Positions 34,070 through 43,127 of a DNA stretch of 64,000 nt are shown here, piece by piece. The notes below the pieces were generated by a model. That model did not search any database. It saw only the letters and a program-made list of their open reading frames with translations, and was not told the origin of the DNA. Origin of the DNA: Natronorubrum halophilum (GTDB taxonomy: Archaea; Halobacteriota; Halobacteria; Halobacteriales; Natrialbaceae); assembly GCF_003670115.1 (NCBI RefSeq), contig NZ_QQTY01000002.1, positions 930,001-994,000 of the forward strand. Direction: 5' to 3'. The position numbers were made by a program, and so were the translations under genes. Each line of letters opens with the position of its first letter. The first letter of the stretch is position 1.

Positions 34070-34302
34070 TCGAGGATGCGTCCGCTATCCTCGTCATCAC
34101 GCACGGTTACGGAGAGTACAATAAACGCCGTCGTCAGTTGCACTCGGAAGGGAATGATCAACTCCGGAAACGACGACGCGGCGCGACCGACGCCGTAGAA
34201 CGACCGACCGTAGCTGGACTCGCGCACCGTTCGTGTCCGTCTGCGCGCGAGATCGAGATCGAACCTGCCGTCGCCCGAGTAATCAGCCGCCGAATCGTCC
34301 AC
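34066..34302 (-). CDS. Possible small protein coupled to the Gln-rich gene
   Basis: A GTG-started frame of 78 codons whose stop overlaps the next start (GTGA). Third-position G/C is about 70 percent, below the neighbours but above random expectation. The product has a basic-aromatic stretch and one moderately hydrophobic segment (FPELIIPFRVQLTTAFIVLSVTV). No family is recognised. The overlap supports it; composition leaves doubt. Confidence 0.35.
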   Translation of the reverse strand: MDDSAADYSGDGRFDLDLARRRTRTVRESSYGRSFYGVGRAASSFPELIIPFRVQLTTAFIVLSVTVRDDEDSGRILE

Positions 34303-34342
34303 GAATAGGTAACACGCTGTTAGCGGTGCGGTTCGTGACGCC

Positions 34343-35182
34343 TCAGGACCCCGGTTCCGGGTCGCCGTGAGTCACGCCCTCGCGTTCGTCCGCCCGCATG
34401 CGACGCAGCGCCCCTCGAGCGTTGCTCGCCTCGTAGCCGAAGAACACGTCCTTCCCGTAGGCCTCGGCGACCTCGGTGGCGTGGATCAGGTTGTCGATAT
34501 CGATGTTTACCGCGTACAATTCGATATTAAACGGCGTCTCGAGCGCGCTCTCGAACCCTCGAGCGATGATCTCGAGCCAGTAGGTCGTTTCGTACGCCGT
34601 GTCGTACAGCGGAACGACGAACTCGTCGACGTGTTCCTCGACGGCCTCGAGGTCGATGCCGGCCCGTTCGTAGAGGTGACCGGGATAGGGATCCGGATAG
34701 AGCGTCATGTAGACCCGTCCCGGAATGCGATCGACGGCGTCGGCGACGAAGTCGGTGATGACGCTGGCGCGCCACTCGTAGCGGTCCTCGTACTCGCTGG
34801 CTTTGAACGATTCCTCGCAGACGCCACAGCGACAGTACTCGGCCCGAGGAAAGCCGATATCGTCGAGCCGAACGTCCTCGTTCGCGTCGACGCAGTCGTC
34901 GATAACGTCGAACAGGCCCTCGCGGTAGTCTTCGCGGGAGGGGCAGACGTAGGCCCAGTCGAAGTACGACCGGTCTCGAGTCGCCGGTCGGCCGAGGTCG
35001 TCGACGGGAACGAGCGACGGGTCGGCGTCCGCTGCGGCGTTATCTCCGAAACAGGACACCATGTTCACGCCGTCTTCGATCGGTTCGGCGGACCGGCCGG
35101 TCACGTCTTTGACCTCGTAGAATCCGCGATCGAACTCCGGCCACCGGACTTCTTCAGCGTTACGCGTGACGACGCCGTACAT
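34343..35182 (-). CDS. Glycosidase-like TIM-barrel protein, haloarchaeal
   Basis: A 279-residue soluble protein. The path SRDYREGLFDVIDDCVDANEDVRLDDIGFPRAEYCRCGVCEESFKAS (conserved Asp-Asp and CxCxxC motif), then RVYMTLYPDPYPGHLYERAGIDLE, VVPLYDTAYETTYWLEIIARGFE and FFGYEASNARGALRRM looks like an alpha/beta barrel related to uncharacterised glycoside-hydrolase-type proteins. The acidic residues in DDIGF could be catalytic. The N-terminus contains a VVTRNAEEVRWPEFDRGF opening. Substrate unknown; the four Cys may hold a metal. Confidence 0.65.
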   Translation of the reverse strand: MYGVVTRNAEEVRWPEFDRGFYEVKDVTGRSAEPIEDGVNMVSCFGDNAAADADPSLVPVDDLGRPATRDRSYFDWAYVCPSREDYREGLFDVIDDCVDANEDVRLDDIGFPRAEYCRCGVCEESFKASEYEDRYEWRASVITDFVADAVDRIPGRVYMTLYPDPYPGHLYERAGIDLEAVEEHVDEFVVPLYDTAYETTYWLEIIARGFESALETPFNIELYAVNIDIDNLIHATEVAEAYGKDVFFGYEASNARGALRRMRADEREGVTHGDPEPGS

Positions 35183-35329
35183 AGCTTACAGTACGGCGCC
35201 GTCTCCGTAAGCCGTTCGGAATCGGACGTTGCCGTTGGAGGACCGTCAGCGAGCACCCGACCAGCGGCGAGGGCTGTCACCGGCGACAGCAACTGAAGCG
35301 CGGTCGCGCGCACCGTCGCTAACAGTTGA

Positions 35330-35449
35330 TTATTCGGTCGGTTCGTACTCGACCTCTTCGATATCGACGTCCGAGGAGCCGCTGAGTACGACTTTCCAGA
35401 GGACGGCGATGACGAACAGGCCAATCAGGATTTTGACTGTACGTGACAT
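35330..35449 (-). CDS. 39-residue membrane protein
   Basis: Reads MSRTVKILIGLFVIAVLWKVVLSGSS followed by an acidic tail ending EYEPTE. It has one membrane helix with a basic cytoplasmic end, matching a type of tiny haloarchaeal one-span protein that I have seen without a name. Codons are G/C biased. The gene stands between the glycosidase-like gene and pyrI on the same strand, 100 bases from each. Confidence 0.55.
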   Translation of the reverse strand: MSRTVKILIGLFVIAVLWKVVLSGSSDVDIEEVEYEPTE

Positions 35450-35552
35450 GTACGTATGAAGGGTACATCGGCGACCACTTAGATATTCTGGATACTCCTC
35501 TAGGAACGAAGAACGGATTTTCGGTTTTACCGGCTCGCAATTCCCACGCCGA

Positions 35553-36041
35553 TCAGGTGTCGATCAGCGACGCGATCTCCTCGCGGACGATCGTATCGCA
35601 GTACGAACACCGAACGCCGTCGTCGAGCACCTCGAACTGAGACGTGACCGGTTCTCCGCCGGTCGTGATACACTCCGCGTTCGGGCAGGACAACACGCCT
35701 TCGACGACGTCGGGACGCTCGACGCGGTGTTTCTCGACCACCTCGTACTCGCGAACGATGTTGATCGACGCGTCCGGCGCGATCAACGAGAGCACGTCGA
35801 CTTCGTCCTGACTGAGTTCGCGACCCTCGACTTTGACGATGTCCTTGCGGGCGAGTCGATCCGACGGCACGTTCATCCCGACGGAGACCTCCTCGCCGTC
35901 GCTGCCGTCGATTCCGAGAATCGCCAGGACGTTCAGCGCCTGCCCGCCGCGAACGTGGTCGATGACCGTCCCGCTGCGGATCTTGCTGACCCGCAGTTCG
36001 TGGTCGTCGTGACCGTCGTGGTGGTCGTGATCGTCACTCAT
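35553..36041 (-). CDS. pyrI: Aspartate carbamoyltransferase, regulatory subunit
   Basis: PyrI binds CTP/ATP and tunes the activity of the catalytic subunit PyrB in pyrimidine synthesis. The 162-residue protein has a His/Asp-rich leader, the nucleotide-binding domain ([30 protein letters not shown]) and a zinc domain with Cys119, Cys124, Cys145 and Cys148. A very good Shine-Dalgarno (GGAGGTGA) five bases upstream decides for the ATG before SDDHDHH over the GTG upstream of it. The first codons overlap the end of pyrB, so the operon order is pyrB-pyrI. Confidence 0.95.
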   Translation of the reverse strand: MSDDHDHHDGHDDHELRVSKIRSGTVIDHVRGGQALNVLAILGIDGSDGEEVSVGMNVPSDRLARKDIVKVEGRELSQDEVDVLSLIAPDASINIVREYEVVEKHRVERPDVVEGVLSCPNAECITTGGEPVTSQFEVLDDGVRCSYCDTIVREEIASLIDT

Positions 36042-36969
36042 CGTGGTCACCTCCGTTCTCGCTCAACAACAGATCGAGCAACGCCATTCGAACCGGGACC
36101 CCGTTGTGCGCCTGCTCGAAGTACGCCGCGTGGTCGGTCTCGTCGATCTCCGGGGAGATCTCGTCGACCCGTGGCAGCGGGTGCATCACGGTCAACTCGT
36201 CGCTCGCGTCCTCGAGCGTCTCGAGATCGATCTGGTACTCCCCGGCGATCTTCTGGTACTCGTTCTCGTCGGGGAAGCGCTCGCGCTGGATCCGGGTCAC
36301 GTAGAGGACGTCCAGCGACGGCAGGATCTCCTCGAGCGAATCGTGTTCGCGAACCCTCACGCCGTCGTCGGCCTGATGAAGATCGTAGACGACCTCTCGG
36401 GGCAGTTGCAGGCTCTCCGGGCTGATGAAGTGCTGGTGTGCATCGAAGTTCGTCAACGCGTGGGCCAGCGAGTGGACGGTCCGGCCGTACTTCAGGTCGC
36501 CCATGATCCCGATGGTGAGGTCGTCGAGCCCGGCATTTTCCCGGATCGTGTAGAGATCGAGCAGCGTCTGGGTCGGATGGTGGCCCGCACCGTCGCCGGC
36601 GTTCAACAGCGGCACGTCGACTAGCTCGTTGGCCATCGTCGCCGACCCCTGTCTGGGGTGGCGCAAGACGAGCGCGTCGGCGTATCCCTCGATAACGCGG
36701 ACGGTGTCCGCGAGCGTCTCGCCTTTGGTGACGCTCGAGGACTCGACCGAGCCCATGTCGATGACGGTGCCGCCGAGTCGTTTCATCGCGGTTTCGAAGC
36801 TCATCTTCGTTCGCGTGCTCGGTTCGAAAAAGAGGAGGCCGAGCACCGCGTTCGCGTGGCGGTCGGCGACCGCGGCGGGATCGGCGTCGATCTCGGCCGC
36901 TCGATCGAGGACGGTCTCGATGTCCGCCCGCGAGAGTTGTTTGCTCGTGATGAGGTGATCGTGACGCAT
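36034..36969 (-). CDS. pyrB: Aspartate carbamoyltransferase, catalytic subunit
   Basis: PyrB joins carbamoyl phosphate and aspartate to N-carbamoyl-aspartate, the committed step of pyrimidine synthesis. The 311-residue protein shows [13 protein letters not shown] (carbamoyl-phosphate site), [42 protein letters not shown] and HPLPRVDEI (aspartate domain). It overlaps pyrI by eight bases and is therefore translationally coupled to it. Confidence 0.96.
   Translation of the reverse strand: MRHDHLITSKQLSRADIETVLDRAAEIDADPAAVADRHANAVLGLLFFEPSTRTKMSFETAMKRLGGTVIDMGSVESSSVTKGETLADTVRVIEGYADALVLRHPRQGSATMANELVDVPLLNAGDGAGHHPTQTLLDLYTIRENAGLDDLTIGIMGDLKYGRTVHSLAHALTNFDAHQHFISPESLQLPREVVYDLHQADDGVRVREHDSLEEILPSLDVLYVTRIQRERFPDENEYQKIAGEYQIDLETLEDASDELTVMHPLPRVDEISPEIDETDHAAYFEQAHNGVPVRMALLDLLLSENGGDHDE
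36047..36054 (-). promoter_or_regulatory. Strong Shine-Dalgarno of pyrI inside pyrB
   Basis: GGAGGTGA, complementary to the 16S end, lies 5 bases before the pyrI ATG and inside the last codons of pyrB. Most genes here are leaderless or overlap-coupled, so this is an unusually good site and it fixes the pyrI start. Confidence 0.75.
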
Positions 36970-37166
36970 TCGTTCGTGTTGGCTCTTGCCGGCCCCTTGA
37001 ATCTCTCCATTCGAAGTCGAGGGGCCGATCCGGTCTCCGCTCCGGCTCGACCGGGTCGGGATGGAGCCGTAGCTGATCGCCTATCCCGAAGCCGTGATTA
37101 TCTTTTATTCAAACTAGTTCGAAGCCAAAGAGTTATGCGGGCGCTGCGGTAACTTGTCACAATTAT

Positions 37167-37793
37167 ATGGCCGGCCGGCTAGATACTGGGATCGACGTGC
37201 TGGATCGAAAGCTCGACGGCGGGCTCCCGCCGGGGTGTATCGTCGCGTACACCGCTGAGGCGGCCAGCCAGTCCGAGCTACTCCTGTACGAGTTGACGGC
37301 CGCCCGCGGAACCCTGTATCTCACGACCGAACGCTCCGACGACGCCGTCCGTCACGCGATCGAATCCTCCCCGTCGGAGGTCGGCAGCCCGACCGTTAGA
37401 CACGTCAGCGGGGACGACCCGCTCGAGGAAGCGACCCGACTCATCGGCGCGTTACCCGACGGCGCGAACCTCATCGTCGACACGGTGGACGTCCTGGAGC
37501 GCACGGACACCGACGAGTACATCGAATTCTGTAACGAGCTCAAATCCCACATGCTCGAGACCGGGTCCATCGGGGTGCTACACTGCCTCAAAGGCAAGGG
37601 CGTGCCCACCAACCGGTCGCGGACCTTCCACGCCGCCGACGCCGTCTTCGACCTCCGGACCAAAATCACCGGGTCGGAACTCGAGAACCACCTCACGATC
37701 CCCAAGTTCCGCGGCGGCGCGCAGCCGACCGAGGCGATCAAACTCGAGCTCACGGAGGAAGTGGCGATCGACACGAGCCGGGACATCGCCTGA
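37167..37793 (+). CDS. RecA/KaiC-like protein with a degenerate P-loop
   Basis: A 208-residue protein with the RecA-fold layout of RAD55/KaiC proteins (LDTGIDVLDRKLDGGLPPGCIVAYTAEAASQSELLLYELT ... LYLTTERSDDAV ... LIVDTVDVLER). The Walker A position reads AYTAEAASQSE (residues ~27-37) and lacks the GKT/S needed for ATP binding; the Walker-B-like LIVDTVD remains. Such P-loop-less RAD55-like proteins (DUF7504-type) are widespread in haloarchaea and sometimes labelled HTR-like. A regulatory, non-ATPase role is inferred. A TATA-like AATTATATG overlaps the start. Confidence 0.8.
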   Translation: MAGRLDTGIDVLDRKLDGGLPPGCIVAYTAEAASQSELLLYELTAARGTLYLTTERSDDAVRHAIESSPSEVGSPTVRHVSGDDPLEEATRLIGALPDGANLIVDTVDVLERTDTDEYIEFCNELKSHMLETGSIGVLHCLKGKGVPTNRSRTFHAADAVFDLRTKITGSELENHLTIPKFRGGAQPTEAIKLELTEEVAIDTSRDIA

Positions 37794-37828
37794 GTACCGT
37801 TCTCCGCTTTGCCCCCGTACGGCGGTGC

Positions 37829-37847
37829 CCCGCCAACGGCCGGCGGG
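37829..37847. terminator. Hairpin between convergent genes
   Basis: CCCGCC and GGCGGG pair across a seven-base loop 36 bases after the RecA-like gene. A T6 run for the opposite direction lies at 37905-37910. The pair probably limits read-through from both sides. Confidence 0.3.
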
Positions 37848-37904
37848 ACCGACGTTCCTCGATCGTTGGGGAGCGTTCCGCTGAACACCCCTCAGTTGAC
37901 GGCC

Positions 37905-37910
37905 AAAAAA
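37905..37910 (-). terminator. U-rich terminator of the FKBP gene
   Basis: Six T on the minus strand, 26 bases after the FKBP stop. Such U-tracts are the usual archaeal intrinsic stop signal. Confidence 0.45.
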
Positions 37911-37935
37911 CGCACGCGATCGAGTCGGTCTCGAG

Positions 37936-38898
37936 TTACTCTTCCGCGCCTTCGAGCTCTTCGACGATCTCGTCGGCGTCGACGTCGGCGTCCTCGAGGG
38001 CTTCCTCGATGTCGCCGCCGCCCATGCCACCCATACCGCCCATCATGCCGCCCATTCCGCCCATGCCCATCCCGTCGATGGTCTCCTGGACGATGACGCG
38101 GTCGACGCCGATCTTGTCGATGATGTCCTGGCCGATCTGCTGTTTGCCCATCATCCACTGCTGGTTCATGGTCATCTGGGGCGTCGCCTCGAGGTAGACC
38201 GTCTCCTTCTCGACGGTTTCGGTCTCGAACTCGGGCTCGGCATCCTCGTCGTCTTCGTCAGGTTCGACGGGAACCTCCTCTTCGACCTCGTCCGTCTGGA
38301 TCCAGAGTTCGGGTTCCATCCCGAGGTACATCTCGAATAGGCCGGCGGCCTGCTGTTCGCGGTCGTCGACTTCCTCGAGAATCTCGTACTCGTACTCGAC
38401 GTCCTCGCCGGCCAGCGGGTGGTTGAAGTCGACGCGGGCGCGGCCGCCGATGATCGTGCTGATGTAGCCCTGCTGGCCGTCGATCTGCACGTTCGCACCG
38501 GGGTAGCGGTCGTCCTCGTCGATCTTCTCGGCGCTGACGGTCTGGACGTCGTCGGGGTCGTGCTCGCCGAAGGCCTCCTCGGCGGGAATCGTCACGCTAC
38601 CGGAGTCGCCGGGTTCGCTGCCGGTGAGTGCGTCTTCGACGCCCTCGAAGATGTGGCCCTCGCCCAGCACGATCGTCCGCGGCTTGAACTCCTGACCTTG
38701 GTCGTCGACACCCTCCTCCTCGGCGACGTCGGGGTCGGTCGTGTCGACCAGCTGGTCACCGTCCGCGGTGTAGGCGGTGTAGTCGATCTCGACGAAGTCG
38801 CCGTGTTGAAGCCCCTCGGCTTCCTCGGCGCTCTCGTCTCCTTCTGCGTCGGCGTCATCGGCCTGCTCCTCGAGCTCGGCCTCCTGTTCCTCGGTCAT
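37936..38898 (-). CDS. FKBP-type peptidyl-prolyl isomerase, SlyD-like, with GGM tail
   Basis: A SlyD-type proline isomerase and chaperone of 320 residues. After an acidic leader come the FKBP half (HGDFVEIDYTAYTADGDQLVDTT ... FEGVEDALTGSEPGDSGSVTIPAEEAFGEHDPD), the IF-type insert domain (YPGANVQIDGQQGYISTIIGGRARVDFNHPLAGEDVEYEYEI) and a long acidic C-terminal domain. Residues ~276-295 are a Gly-Gly-Met repeat like the tails of chaperonins, before a final acidic segment. The upstream frame extends further, but the family and a TTAAAT box at the right distance set this start. Confidence 0.9.
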   Translation of the reverse strand: MTEEQEAELEEQADDADAEGDESAEEAEGLQHGDFVEIDYTAYTADGDQLVDTTDPDVAEEEGVDDQGQEFKPRTIVLGEGHIFEGVEDALTGSEPGDSGSVTIPAEEAFGEHDPDDVQTVSAEKIDEDDRYPGANVQIDGQQGYISTIIGGRARVDFNHPLAGEDVEYEYEILEEVDDREQQAAGLFEMYLGMEPELWIQTDEVEEEVPVEPDEDDEDAEPEFETETVEKETVYLEATPQMTMNQQWMMGKQQIGQDIIDKIGVDRVIVQETIDGMGMGGMGGMMGGMGGMGGGDIEEALEDADVDADEIVEELEGAEE

Positions 38899-38992
38899 AC
38901 GTTGTACGTCCCGCCGTCTACATTTAAGGTACACGTTTTCACGCGAGACGGAGAGCGACCGATACTTACGACCGGTTCCCGTGGCCTCGGCC

Positions 38993-39538
38993 ATGTACGA
39001 AGTCGAAGTGAAGGTTCCCGCCGCCCTCGAAGCCGTCAGGACGCGACTCGAGGCCCTCGACGCGGACCGAGAGCGGGTCATCAGTCAAGAAGACACGTAC
39101 TACGACGCGCCCCACCGCTCGTTCGTCGAGACCGACGAAGCGTTGCGAATCCGCCGAGAGTCGGAACCCGAATCGGGCGACGACGAGACCCGAATCACCT
39201 ACAAGGGTCCGCTGCTCGACGACGAGTCCAAGAGCCGCGAGGAGTTCGAAACCGCGGTCGAAGACGATGCGACGATGGACGCCATCCTGACGAACCTCGG
39301 CTTCGAGCCCGCCGCGACGGTCCGGAAAGAGCGCGAGCGATTCGGTCTCGAGGGCTACACGATCACGCTCGACGCCGTCGACGGCGTCGGCGAGTACGTC
39401 GAGGTCGAAACGGCGGTCGAGGCGGAATCCGACCTCGAGTCGGCCCGCAACGGTGCCTACGAGGTCCTCGAGCGGTTGAACCTCGACCCGAACGATCAGC
39501 TCCGAACCTCGTATCTGGGGCTGTTGCTCGAGTCCTGA
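38993..39538 (+). CDS. cyaB: CYTH-domain protein, class IV adenylate cyclase family
   Basis: A CYTH phosphohydrolase/cyclase domain of 181 residues. The defining ExExK motif is MYEVEVK at the N-terminus, followed by the tunnel Arg/Lys residues in LRIRRES, RITYKGP and VRKERERF, and the acidic EYVEVETAVE near the end. Archaeal members are labelled class IV adenylate cyclase; triphosphate hydrolysis is equally possible. The ATG, not the GTG four codons before, starts the ExExK strand. Confidence 0.88.
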   Translation: MYEVEVKVPAALEAVRTRLEALDADRERVISQEDTYYDAPHRSFVETDEALRIRRESEPESGDDETRITYKGPLLDDESKSREEFETAVEDDATMDAILTNLGFEPAATVRKERERFGLEGYTITLDAVDGVGEYVEVETAVEAESDLESARNGAYEVLERLNLDPNDQLRTSYLGLLLES

Positions 39539-39674
39539 ACCGCGCTTGTCGTCGCGAGTCGGATCCGGTTCGTCGACTCGAGAGAGCGATCTATCGCGCG
39601 TATTACTAACGGGTATTTTTCGCTCGAGTTCTGTTTCCGCAAGTTATAGAACCACGGTCCGCCAACGTCCGGTA

Positions 39675-40937
39675 ATGAGCGAGCGGAACATCCGGGTCGA
39701 GCCGATCGACCGTCAGGCAGTCGAAGATCAGGAAGTCGAAATCGTCGAACGAAAAGGAATCGGACATCCCGACTCGATCAGCGACGGGATCGCGGAGGCC
39801 GTCGCCGGCGCACTCGCCCGAACGTACCTCGACCGCGTCGGCAAAGTCCTGCACTTCAACACCGACGAAACGCAACTCGTGGCCGGCGAGGCCGCACCCG
39901 CGTTCGGCGGCGGCGAGGTCGTCGACCCTATCTATCTGCTGATCGTCGGCCGCGCGACCAAACACTACGAGGGACAGACCATCCCCACCGAAACCATCGC
40001 GTTGCGCGCCGCCCGCGAGTATCTCGAGACGACCATTCCGCAACTCACGTTCGGCGAGGACATCATCGTCGACGTCAAACTCGGCGAGGGCAGCGGCGAC
40101 TTACAGGAGGTCTTCGGCGAGGACGGCGAGGCGTCCGATACGGACGCCTCGAATTCGGCGGACGGCTCGTCGCCGTCCGCCCCAGTGAGCGTCCCGATGG
40201 CCAACGACACGAGTTTCGGCGTCGGCCACGCGCCCCTGACCGAAACCGAGCGGATCGTCCTCGAGGCCGAACGCCGCCTGAACGGCGAGTACTCCGTCGA
40301 GCATCCGGAGCTGGGAACGGACGTCAAGATCATGGGCAAACGCGAGGGCGACGAGATCGACGTCACCGTCGCGGCGGCGATGGTCGACGAACACATCGCC
40401 GATCTCGACGAGTACGCCGATGCCGTCGACTCCGTCCAGGCGTTCGTCGAAGACGTCGCGAACGACCACACCGACCGCGCGGTAACCGTCCACGTCAACA
40501 CGGCCGACGACTACGAGGAGGGCTCGATCTACCTGACGGTGACCGGCACGTCCGCCGAGCAGGGCGACGACGGCTCCGTCGGCCGGGGAAATCGTGCGAA
40601 CGGACTCATCACGCCCAATCGCTCGATGTCGATGGAAGCCACGAGCGGCAAGAACCCGGTCAACCACATCGGAAAGATCTACAACCTGCTCTCGACCGAG
40701 ATCGCCCAGGAGGTCGTAAGCGAGGTCGACGGCATCCGCGACATGCGCGTGCGCCTGCTCTCCCAGATCGGTCGTCCGATCGACCAGCCACACGTCGCCG
40801 ACGTTCACGTCGTCACCGAGGAGGGCGTCGCGCTGGGCGACGTCGAGGACGAGGTCGAAGCCATCGTCGACGCGGAACTCGCGGACGTCACCGGGATCAC
40901 GCGACGCGTGATCGACGGCGAGCTCTCGACGTTCTGA
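39675..40937 (+). CDS. mat: S-adenosylmethionine synthetase, archaeal type
   Basis: The archaeal methionine adenosyltransferase, which makes S-adenosylmethionine from ATP and methionine and is not related closely to bacterial MetK. The 420-residue protein opens [23 protein letters not shown] (ATP/metal site), with [27 protein letters not shown] and [36 protein letters not shown] Ser/Asp insert (about residues 150-173) lies in a surface loop. The ATG before [11 protein letters not shown] is used. It is probably monocistronic and essential. Confidence 0.97.
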   Translation: MSERNIRVEPIDRQAVEDQEVEIVERKGIGHPDSISDGIAEAVAGALARTYLDRVGKVLHFNTDETQLVAGEAAPAFGGGEVVDPIYLLIVGRATKHYEGQTIPTETIALRAAREYLETTIPQLTFGEDIIVDVKLGEGSGDLQEVFGEDGEASDTDASNSADGSSPSAPVSVPMANDTSFGVGHAPLTETERIVLEAERRLNGEYSVEHPELGTDVKIMGKREGDEIDVTVAAAMVDEHIADLDEYADAVDSVQAFVEDVANDHTDRAVTVHVNTADDYEEGSIYLTVTGTSAEQGDDGSVGRGNRANGLITPNRSMSMEATSGKNPVNHIGKIYNLLSTEIAQEVVSEVDGIRDMRVRLLSQIGRPIDQPHVADVHVVTEEGVALGDVEDEVEAIVDAELADVTGITRRVIDGELSTF

Positions 40938-40968
40938 CTGTCGAACCGATGGGACGGGTCTCGTATCC

Positions 40969-41652
40969 CTACTCGAACAACCAGTCGTATCCCTCGAGAA
41001 CGGCCGCTTTTCCTCCCGAGTCGACGATCTCGCCGTGGCCCGGGACGACGCGGTCGAAGTCCCACGCGAGGACGTCCCGGATCGACCGCCGGAACGACGC
41101 CTCGTTTGCGATCGTGAGCCGCAGTTCGATCGGCGGGCCGATCCGCTCGTAGATTCGCAGGGCGCGAGCCACGAGGCGGGTCGTCAGCGGGCTGTGCTCG
41201 CCGATGTGGAAACCGACGTCGCCGAGGATCAGGGTCCGACTCGGTCGGTGAAAGTAGGCGATTTCGGTGAGCCATCGGTGGCCGACGACCGCGACCTGAT
41301 CGATATCGGTCCCCCACCGCGGATCGGGCGTGTCGCCTAGCAGGTGATCGAATTGTAAATCGGTCCGACGTGCGGCGAGACCGGGGGCGGCCAGCAGTTC
41401 GACGTCGGGGTAGGCGGCCGCATACTGCTCCATGTACACGTGTCCGTGAAGCTTGCTCGCCGGCGCGACGAATCGGACCTCCCCGAGGTCGTCCAGCGCC
41501 GATTTCAGTTCGGGGGTCAACTCGGCCGGCGACTGGACGAACAGACCGCCGCTCGAGAGCCTCATCACGGACATGATCCGGCCGATATCGATGCCGAAAA
41601 ACCGGAGCGATTCTTCGTGCGTCCAGAGTCGCTCTCCGCGCTGTCTGAGCAT
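40969..41652 (-). CDS. DUF4336-type metallo-beta-lactamase-fold protein
   Basis: A 227-residue protein with the DUF4336 layout: MSVMRLSSGGLFVQSPAELTPELKSALDDLGEVRFVAPASKLHGHVYMEQYAAAYPDVELLAAPGL ... LILGDVGFHIG ... FDRVVPGHGEIVDSGG. His in LHGHV and PGHG, and Asp in GDVG, may be metal ligands, but the HxHxDH site of true beta-lactamases is absent. It starts at the ATG before LRQRGERLW; codons upstream in the frame are non-conserved. Function unknown. Confidence 0.78.
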   Translation of the reverse strand: MLRQRGERLWTHEESLRFFGIDIGRIMSVMRLSSGGLFVQSPAELTPELKSALDDLGEVRFVAPASKLHGHVYMEQYAAAYPDVELLAAPGLAARRTDLQFDHLLGDTPDPRWGTDIDQVAVVGHRWLTEIAYFHRPSRTLILGDVGFHIGEHSPLTTRLVARALRIYERIGPPIELRLTIANEASFRRSIRDVLAWDFDRVVPGHGEIVDSGGKAAVLEGYDWLFE

Positions 41653-41879
41653 GGGCGGTTCCGTCAACGCACGGAACCATATACCCGACAGTCGAGTCCG
41701 AGTCCCCGAGAGCGGACGCGTCGAACGACCCGGCGTGTCACGTCGCGTCGCAAGCGGTACGGAGCGAGTGCGTCGACTCGCTACCTTCGAATCACCGCTT
41801 TCGATAGACCCTTTAGCCACACTCCTATGCTAGCAACCTAGCGAGTTGCGAATCGAACTCCCCTCGAGATCGATCGTCA

Positions 41880-43109
41880 GTGAATCTTCCCTCAGCCGGT
41901 TCGAATCGGATCGTCCTCGCCGTCGTCGCGAGCACCTTCTTCGTCGGATTCGGCGGCGGCGTCATCTTTCCGATCCTGCCGAACCTGGGCGAAGTGCTCG
42001 GCATCTCGGCGTTCATGGTCGGCCTGATTCTGAGCGCCAATCGCTTTACCCGGCTCGTCGCCAACGCGCCGGCCGGCATCCTCGTCGACCGGATCGGGAC
42101 CCGGAAGCCGTTCATCGCGGGACTGGCGATCGAGGGCGTGGCGACGTTCATGTACGTCGTCGCGATGCTCTCGTCGATCCCCGAGTTCTGGTTCATGGTC
42201 GCCCGCATCCTCTGGGGGGTCGGTAGCGCGCTCGTCTTCGCGACCGCGTACACGATCACCGCCGACGTGAGCGAGGCCGACTCGAGGGGAACGAGTATGG
42301 GTATCGTTCGGGCCGGCATCACGTTCGGCTTCCCCGCCGGTCTCGTCCTCGGCGGGATCGTCAGCGACGTCTGGTCGAACACCGCGGCGTTCGCCCTCGC
42401 CGCGGCGTTCGCCGGACTCGCGAGCGTCATCGCCTCCCTGATCGTGCCGGAAACCCACGTCGAGGGCGAACAGGACTCGGTCAAACCGTGGGATCTCGAG
42501 ACGAGCGTCCCCGCCCTGACGATCGGTCTCGTCAACTTCGGGCTCTACTTCGCGTACATCGGCGTGCTCTTCTCGACGCTGGTCCTCCTGCTGGGCGAGC
42601 GAAGTATTTCGATCTTCGGGCTCGACGCGCAGGGTTCCTCGGGGATGTTGATGGCCGTGACGGTGCTCTCGGGCGCGGTGTTCACGCTCGGTGGCGGCGC
42701 GCTGAGCGACTCGGTCGGCGCGCGCGTTCCCGTCATGATCGCCTTCCTGACGACCTCGTGTCTCGGGTTCGTCGTCCTCGCTTTCGGCTCGAGGTTCGAA
42801 GTACTGGTCCTCGCGTGCGTGCTGATCGGCGCCGGACAGGGCGGCGTCGGCGGCCCGCTGACGGCGCTGCTCGCGGACCTCACGGCCGAGGAGCGCGTCG
42901 GCCGCGCCATGGGGACGAACAACGTGCTCGGCGACGTCGGCGGCGGGCTCGGCCCGCTCGTTTCGCTCCCGCTGGTCGACGCGCTCGGTTTCGAGTTCAT
43001 ATACGCGGCCAGCGCGATCGTGCCGATGCTCGCCGGCGTCGTGCTCGTCGTCGGAATCTACGCCCACACCGGACGCGTGAGTCCGACGATCAGCGAGTCG
43101 ATCAACTGA
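41880..43109 (+). CDS. Major facilitator superfamily transporter
   Basis: A 409-residue, 12-helix MFS carrier with a GTG start. The loop 2-3 motif AGILVDRIGTRKPF and the helix-4/5 region RILWGVGSALVFATAY and GTSMGIVRAGITFGFPAG are typical, with a second conserved loop SDSVGARVP. Substrate unknown; drug or metabolite export is typical for this subfamily. The region just upstream contains short inverted repeats but no clear operator. It is followed by a strong hairpin. Confidence 0.88.
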   Translation: MNLPSAGSNRIVLAVVASTFFVGFGGGVIFPILPNLGEVLGISAFMVGLILSANRFTRLVANAPAGILVDRIGTRKPFIAGLAIEGVATFMYVVAMLSSIPEFWFMVARILWGVGSALVFATAYTITADVSEADSRGTSMGIVRAGITFGFPAGLVLGGIVSDVWSNTAAFALAAAFAGLASVIASLIVPETHVEGEQDSVKPWDLETSVPALTIGLVNFGLYFAYIGVLFSTLVLLLGERSISIFGLDAQGSSGMLMAVTVLSGAVFTLGGGALSDSVGARVPVMIAFLTTSCLGFVVLAFGSRFEVLVLACVLIGAGQGGVGGPLTALLADLTAEERVGRAMGTNNVLGDVGGGLGPLVSLPLVDALGFEFIYAASAIVPMLAGVVLVVGIYAHTGRVSPTISESIN

Positions 43110-43127
43110 CACGGTCCGTTGTGATTC

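Noticed and set aside
41829-41849. Overlapping short inverted repeats before the MFS gene
   Set aside because: Arms are only five bases and not conserved in position relative to the start; too weak to call an operator.
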